DNA of 9,530 bases, from the NCBI GenBank assembly GCA_039917655.1, contig JBDSJC010000289.1, forward strand, positions 1-9,530, given 5' to 3'. A program made the position numbers and the translations under genes. Below are positions 5,594 to 9,530 of this stretch, in pieces (position 1 is the stretch's first letter; every line of letters starts with the position of its first letter). This DNA comes from PNKC01 sp039917655 (GTDB taxonomy: Bacteria > Chloroflexota > Dehalococcoidia > Tepidiformales > Tepidiformaceae). The notes beneath the pieces were generated by a model. It did not search any database. It had not been told where the DNA came from and saw only the letters and a program-made list of their open reading frames with translations.

Positions 5594-6580
5594 CTACGAC
5601 GACTGGCGGAGATGGGCAGGGAAGTTCACCGGATTCGGCGGTTTGTTGCCGGAAAGGACCGCGAGGATGTTGTCCGCGGCCATCTCCGCCATCTTCGATC
5701 GGGTGGCGAAACTGGCACTGGCGATGTGCGGCGTGATGATTACGTTCGGCAGGCTGAAGAGGGCGTGCGCAAGGGGCAACGGCTCGGGATCGGTGACGTC
5801 GAGCGCCGCGCCGGCGATTTCGCCCGCCCGCAGAGCCGCGACGAGTGCCTCCTGATCCACAACCTTTCCACGGGCAGTGTTGACGAGGATGGCCGTGCAC
5901 TTCATGAGCGCGAACTGCGCTGCGCCCATCAATCGCTCGGTTTGCGGCGTCAGCGGGGTGTGCAGCGAAACGAAGTCTGACTGCTGCAACAGGTCTTCGA
6001 ACGAGGCATGGATGACGCCAAGCTCTCTTTCGACCTCCGGTTTTCGCGTCCGGCTGGCGTAGAGGACGCGCATGCTAAAGCCCGCAGCTCGCCGGGCCAT
6101 CGCCACGCCGATTTCGCCGAGGCCGACGATGCCGAGGGTCGCGCCGAAGACATCCTGGCCAAGGAACGCCGTCGGCGACCACGTCCGCCAGCCGCCGGAG
6201 CGGGTGTCCCGGTCGCTCGCCACCACGTTGCGGGCGGCGGCCATCAGGAGCGCGAACGCCATGTCAGCAGTGGTCTCGGCCAGCACGCCGGGGGTGTTCG
6301 TCAGCCAGACGCCGGCCGCCGCCGCTACCGCCGGATCCACATTGTCGTAGCCCACGGCCATGTTGGCGATCACGCGGACGCGTGGGCTGGCGGAAAGCAT
6401 GGGTGCATCGATGCGGTCGGTGACCATGGTGAGCGCCGCATCGGCGTCCGCGAGCGCTGCAAGAAGTGCGTCTGGGGAGGGCGGCAGGTCGCGGGGCCAG
6501 ACTTCGACATCGTGCCCGGCCGCGCGAAGACGTTCCACTGCTGCTCCGGGAGGAGTCCGCGAGACGAAGATGCGCGCCAT
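5594..6580 (-). CDS. D-2-hydroxyacid dehydrogenase, glyoxylate/hydroxypyruvate reductase type
   Basis: This 328-residue cytoplasmic oxidoreductase would reduce a 2-oxoacid such as glyoxylate or hydroxypyruvate with NAD(P)H. The N-terminal catalytic half contains VIANMAVGYDNVD (70-82) and TNTPGVLAETTADMAFALL (94-112). The Rossmann motif is GIVGLGEIG (150-158). The catalytic triad is visible as Arg237 (NTARGKVVD), Glu266 (DVTDPEPLP) and His285 (TPHIASAS). The preferred start is the ATG at 6580-6578 (MARIFVSR), which fits the family's usual N-terminus and length. A longer reading frame reaches 6640, but the extra 20 residues look unlike the family. No strong ribosome-binding site precedes the chosen start. 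It is transcribed away from the glutamate dehydrogenase gene. Coenzyme preference and exact substrate are not decided by the sequence. Confidence 0.93.
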   Translation of the reverse strand: MARIFVSRTPPGAAVERLRAAGHDVEVWPRDLPPSPDALLAALADADAALTMVTDRIDAPMLSASPRVRVIANMAVGYDNVDPAVAAAAGVWLTNTPGVLAETTADMAFALLMAAARNVVASDRDTRSGGWRTWSPTAFLGQDVFGATLGIVGLGEIGVAMARRAAGFSMRVLYASRTRKPEVERELGVIHASFEDLLQQSDFVSLHTPLTPQTERLMGAAQFALMKCTAILVNTARGKVVDQEALVAALRAGEIAGAALDVTDPEPLPLAHALFSLPNVIITPHIASASFATRSKMAEMAADNILAVLSGNKPPNPVNFPAHLRQSS

Positions 6581-6614
6581 TATGGCAGTCTGGCGGGGAT
6601 GGCGGTGAGGCGAA

Positions 6615-6658
6615 AGCACGCCGTGCTCTGTTGTTCGCACGGGTCCGCGCTCGATACT
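6615..6658. promoter_or_regulatory. Divergent spacer with palindrome and weak plus-strand promoter
   Basis: The 110 bases between the divergent dehydrogenase genes contain a 13-base palindrome, AGCACG-C-CGTGCT (6615-6627), of a size suited to a dimeric regulator. Just after it, TTGTTC (6631-6636) and GATACT (6653-6658), 16 bases apart, form a weak sigma-70-like promoter (GATACT matches TATAAT at 4 of 6) pointing towards glutamate dehydrogenase. Both calls could be chance. Confidence 0.3.
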
Positions 6659-6690
6659 GGTAAAGCGGCTGACGCCGCGCGGAGGCGGTG

Positions 6691-7983
6691 ATGACTACAA
6701 TTCCCACGAGCGGCGAAGTGGCCGCGGCGACAGTAGCCCAACCGGCGCACATTTCGCCCTCCGAGTCGGTCCTCCAGTCGATGTACGAATCGGCGGGTCG
6801 CCTGAACTTGGGACCGGAGGTGATCGACCTGCTCCGCACATCGTGGCGCGAAGTGCGGGCTCAACTGCCCGTCCGCATGGATGACCGCAAGTTGCGGATT
6901 TTCGAAGGCTACCGGGTGCAGCACAACGGCGCCCGCGGCCCCTACAAGGGAGGCGTTCGCTTCCATCCCCTCGCCGACCTGGACGAGGTTCGCGCCCTCG
7001 CGATGTTGATGACCTACAAGTGCGCGCTCATGGAACTGCCGTTTGGCGGCGCAAAGGGAGGCGTGATGTGCGACCCGGCGCGCATGAGCGACACCGAGCT
7101 GAACCGCCTAACGCGCACCTACACGCAGCACATTGGCATGGTGCTGGGCATCAACCGGGACATTCCCGCGCCGGACATGGGCACCAACGCCCAAACCATG
7201 GCCTGGATGATGGACGCCTACGGCCAACGCTACGGCTACACCCCCGGTATCGTGACGGGCAAGCCGGTGGAACTGGGTGGGAGTTTCGGGCGAGACCAGG
7301 CGACTGGCCGCGGAGTGGCGACCTGCATGCGCGAGTATGCGAAGCTGGAGAAGCAGGCGCCCCAGGACATCCGCGTGGCGATCCAGGGCTACGGCAACGT
7401 CGGTTCCTGGACGGCGAGGCTGGCCAGCGCGATGGGCTTCGTGATCGTCGCCGTTAGTGATGTGAAGGGGGCGATTCACTCCCCGGGCGGCCTGAACATC
7501 GCTGCCGTGGACCGCTGGGTCTCGGTGGCGCGCAGCGTGGCCGGGTTCTCAGACGCGGAGCCGATCACGAACGAACAGCTGCTCGAACTCGATTGCGACT
7601 ACCTCGTGCCGGCCGCGCTCGGCGAAGTTATCACGGAGGAGAACGCGCCGTTGGTCCGGGCGCGCGTGGTCATCGAAGCGGCCAATCACCCGGTCACGTT
7701 GGCGGGCGACCAGGTGTTGACGGCGCGGAAGATCGTCGTGCTGCCAGACGTCCTCGTGAACGCCGGCGGCGTGACCGTCTCCTATTTCGAATGGACACAG
7801 AACATTCAGCAGTTCCGCTGGTCGCTCGAACGGGTGAACGGTGAGCTCGAATCGCGCATGGTGAGCGTCTTTGACGACCTGATGGCGCGTTCGGCGAAGG
7901 ACGGCGTGCGGCCCCGCCAGACGGCGTTCGACATCGCCGTGGAACGCGTCGGCAAGGCGATCGTATTGCGCGGCTTCGTCTAG
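6691..7983 (+). CDS. gdhA: Glutamate dehydrogenase (Glu/Leu/Phe/Val dehydrogenase family)
   Basis: This 430-residue enzyme interconverts glutamate with 2-oxoglutarate and ammonia using NAD(P). Its length fits the hexameric class of bacterial and archaeal enzymes. The substrate-binding and catalytic residues fall where expected for the family: Lys86 (GPYKGGVRFHP), Lys110 (MLMTYKCAL), Lys122 (LPFGGAKGGV) and Asp162 (IPAPDMGT). These are each three positions below the Clostridium symbiosum numbering. The Rossmann motif is QGYGNVGS (232-239). NAGGVTVSYFEW (357-368) supplies the Ser364 equivalent linked to glutamate specificity. One departure is EAANHPVT (329-336) where EGANGPTT is common; the Asn and Pro are kept. 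The ATG at 6691 is preferred over the GTG at 6688, because GGAGG (6681-6685) is then 5 bases away and not 2. Glutamate is the likely substrate, but leucine or phenylalanine cannot be fully excluded. Confidence 0.95.
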   Translation: MTTIPTSGEVAAATVAQPAHISPSESVLQSMYESAGRLNLGPEVIDLLRTSWREVRAQLPVRMDDRKLRIFEGYRVQHNGARGPYKGGVRFHPLADLDEVRALAMLMTYKCALMELPFGGAKGGVMCDPARMSDTELNRLTRTYTQHIGMVLGINRDIPAPDMGTNAQTMAWMMDAYGQRYGYTPGIVTGKPVELGGSFGRDQATGRGVATCMREYAKLEKQAPQDIRVAIQGYGNVGSWTARLASAMGFVIVAVSDVKGAIHSPGGLNIAAVDRWVSVARSVAGFSDAEPITNEQLLELDCDYLVPAALGEVITEENAPLVRARVVIEAANHPVTLAGDQVLTARKIVVLPDVLVNAGGVTVSYFEWTQNIQQFRWSLERVNGELESRMVSVFDDLMARSAKDGVRPRQTAFDIAVERVGKAIVLRGFV

Positions 7984-8052
7984 ACGTTCGCGCTGGACGC
8001 GACTCCGACAACGATCAGGTGACCCTGGCGTCCCCTGCGAGTGCGAATCAGT

Positions 8053-8058
8053 TAGCAT
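8053..8058 (+). promoter_or_regulatory. Possible -10 element giving a leaderless MFS transcript
   Basis: TAGCAT matches the -10 consensus at 4 of 6 bases and ends 8 bases before the MFS start codon. Transcription would then begin at or very near the ATG, consistent with the absence of a Shine-Dalgarno sequence there. No good -35 is seen at 16-18 bases upstream, so this is weak. The gene may instead be read through from glutamate dehydrogenase, 83 bases upstream. Confidence 0.2.
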
Positions 8059-8066
8059 GAACCGAA

Positions 8067-9335
8067 ATGTTTGCCAACTGGGCGTCCGTCACGTTCAAGT
8101 CACTCCACCACCGGGACTACCGCGTGTTGTGGACTGGCACGACGATCGCCTTCCTCGCCTTCATGATGTCGTCGGTTGTGCAGTCGCTCGTCGCCTACGA
8201 CCTGACGGGCGAGAACGGCGCCGTTGGCCTTGTGGCGGTCGGCATGGGCCTCTCGACGATCCTGGTCTCACCGTTCGGCGGAGTGATCGCCGACCGCATG
8301 TCGAAACGCCGCCTGTTGTTGATCGGCCAGAGCCTGCTCGGCGTCAACTTTTTCGTTGTCGGCAGCCTGATTATCACGGGTCACATCACCATCGCGGCGC
8401 TAGTCGCCTCGACGTTCGTGATGGGCACGGTGTTTTCGTTCATCGGGCCAGCGCGCCAGGCGTGGATCGGCGACCTTCTGCCCGGAGCGGATCTGCCAAA
8501 TGGGATTGCCCTGCAGCAGGTGGCGATGACCGGCACGCGCATCTTCGGTCCCTTCCTTGCCAGCGGGCTCGCGGGGCTGGCGATCGTCGGCACGGGCGGG
8601 ACTTACCTCTTCATGGGCGGGCTGTTCGCGTTCGTCGTCTTCTCGCTTGCGCTACTGCCACCAACAACGCCGCGCGCTCCCAAGGAAGGCGTTTCGATCG
8701 TCGGCGACATGAAGCTCGGCTTCACGCACATGGCCGAACGGCCGCGGCTGATGTTGCTCGCGCTCTCGTTCATCGTGATGATCATGGGCGGCTACTCGTA
8801 CTTCGTGGTGCTCCCCGGCTTCCTCGAAAACGAACTCGGGCGTGATCCGGGGGACATTGGCTGGCTGCTGGGCGTGAGCGCGGTCGCCGGGCTGGCGGTA
8901 ACGGTCGGCCTCGCGGGCCTGGCGAGTTCACGGCACGCGTGGCGGCTGATGCTCCTCGGCGCGCTCTTGCTCGGCGTTTCCTTGATGCTGCTTTCGGTGG
9001 TCAACGGCTTCGGCCAGGCGCTCGGCGCGATGCTCCTCGTTGGCGCGGGGTCGAGCGCCTTTCAGATGCTCAACAGCGCCCTCGTAATGCAAGAATGCGA
9101 CCAGGCGTACTACGGGCGGGTGATGTCGATCACGATGCTGGCCTGGGGATTCAACGGGCTGGCGGGCTTCCCCTTCGGCGCGCTGGCAGACGCCTCCGGG
9201 GAACGGGCGACGCTGCTCTTGATGGGCTCGATAGTCGTTGCGGCGACGGTTGTCACGGCCTTCTTCAGCGCCGCGCTCGGCCGTCGTGAGCCGCGGATGC
9301 GGCCGCAGGTTGCCTCCGTGGCCGGTGGTGAGTAA
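8067..9335 (+). CDS. Major facilitator superfamily transporter, EntS-like exporter group
   Basis: This 422-residue inner-membrane protein has about 10-12 hydrophobic segments, as expected for an MFS transporter. It starts with a short amphipathic piece ending in HHRDYRVLWTG (14-24), common in the MFS_3/enterobactin-exporter-like group. MFS motif A is clear between helices 2 and 3: GGVIADRMSKRR (71-82). A polar loop at about 199-228 divides the two six-helix halves. TARGET-type clues are absent: no neighbouring siderophore, antibiotic or regulator gene points to a substrate. Export of a small molecule by proton exchange is the family expectation. The ATG at 8067 is chosen because it begins the recognisable N-terminus. 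An ATG at 8057 lies in another frame. No convincing ribosome-binding site precedes it. Confidence 0.92.
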   Translation: MFANWASVTFKSLHHRDYRVLWTGTTIAFLAFMMSSVVQSLVAYDLTGENGAVGLVAVGMGLSTILVSPFGGVIADRMSKRRLLLIGQSLLGVNFFVVGSLIITGHITIAALVASTFVMGTVFSFIGPARQAWIGDLLPGADLPNGIALQQVAMTGTRIFGPFLASGLAGLAIVGTGGTYLFMGGLFAFVVFSLALLPPTTPRAPKEGVSIVGDMKLGFTHMAERPRLMLLALSFIVMIMGGYSYFVVLPGFLENELGRDPGDIGWLLGVSAVAGLAVTVGLAGLASSRHAWRLMLLGALLLGVSLMLLSVVNGFGQALGAMLLVGAGSSAFQMLNSALVMQECDQAYYGRVMSITMLAWGFNGLAGFPFGALADASGERATLLLMGSIVVAATVVTAFFSAALGRREPRMRPQVASVAGGE

Positions 9336-9369
9336 CGCTGGAACGGCAATTCACAATGGAGCTACCTAC

Positions 9370-9530
9370 TTGGGCCGAGAAGAACTCGCCGCACTGATCG
9401 CCGTCCTCACCGCACAGCTCGAACAGGGCCGTTCGAGCCCCGCCATCGGCACTTGGAAGATCGAATTCGACAAGAAGCGTTCGGCCTTCGTCTTCGACAA
9501 GTGCGAAAACGAAGGCTACTGCGAAGAACG
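9370..9530 (+). CDS. Unrecognised protein, N-terminal part (runs off the right edge)
   Basis: The open frame reaches the window end with 53 complete codons visible. It begins with a likely amphipathic helix (GREELAALIAVLTAQLEQG), then a short beta-like stretch (IGTWKIEFDKK, RSAFVFDK) and two cysteines in KCENEGYCEE. I do not recognise the family. The favoured start is the TTG at 9370, because GGAG (9358-9361) lies 8 bases upstream, the same arrangement used by pyrE in this window. An in-frame GTG at 9328 overlaps the end of the MFS gene but has no visible ribosome-binding site. It follows the MFS gene by 34 bases on the same strand, so the two may be co-transcribed. It could be a small soluble or metal-binding protein, but only the first part is visible. 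Confidence 0.6.
   Translation, partial: MGREELAALIAVLTAQLEQGRSSPAIGTWKIEFDKKRSAFVFDKCENEGYCEE

Noticed and set aside
6581..6640. Longer start for the 2-hydroxyacid dehydrogenase
   Set aside because: The 20 extra residues (Arg/His/Pro-rich) do not resemble the family N-terminus, and the ATG at 6580 begins the usual MxxIFVSR-type strand.
8057..8845. Plus-strand open frame of 262 codons overlapping the MFS gene
   Set aside because: Its product is Arg-rich and lacks domain features, while the overlapping frame encodes a clear MFS protein.

Overview
The window is GC-rich DNA from a flagellated bacterium. It carries eight complete or nearly complete protein genes and one partial gene at each end. 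I see no rRNA, tRNA, CRISPR array, insertion sequence or phage gene. The phylum cannot be fixed from this sequence. A GC-rich flagellated genome, a large membrane-anchored protein with repeated beta-rich outer domains beside an ECF sigma factor, and GTG/TTG starts would fit Chloroflexota or a similar deep-branching group, but this is a weak guess.

Layout, right to left on the minus strand. A D-2-hydroxyacid dehydrogenase of the glyoxylate/hydroxypyruvate reductase type (6580-5594) is followed after 110 bases by pyrE (5483-4839), a GNAT acetyltransferase (4830-4333), an ECF sigma factor (4268-3672) and a membrane protein that is probably its anti-sigma factor (3675-2446). The last four genes are tightly packed: the GNAT ribosome-binding site is built on the pyrE stop codon, and sigma and anti-sigma overlap by an ATGA. 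Next come two tandem flagellin genes. The first is complete (2194-665), with a good sigma-28-type promoter and a strong hairpin terminator. The second (347 to beyond position 1) has a leader containing two abutting stem-loops.

Layout on the plus strand. Starting from a 110-base divergent spacer are a hexameric-type glutamate dehydrogenase (6691-7983), an MFS exporter (8067-9335), and the start of an unrecognised small or partial gene (from 9370) that runs off the window.

How the parts fit. The flagellins and their sigma-28-like promoter form a motility module. The sigma/anti-sigma pair is a self-contained signalling unit whose signal and targets are not visible here. The pyrE, GNAT, dehydrogenase and transporter genes look like ordinary metabolic neighbours. 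The most notable items are the PyrE-like protein with a normal PRPP motif but a strongly altered catalytic loop, the anti-sigma candidate with three similar outer domains, and the RNA and DNA signals around the two flagellin genes.
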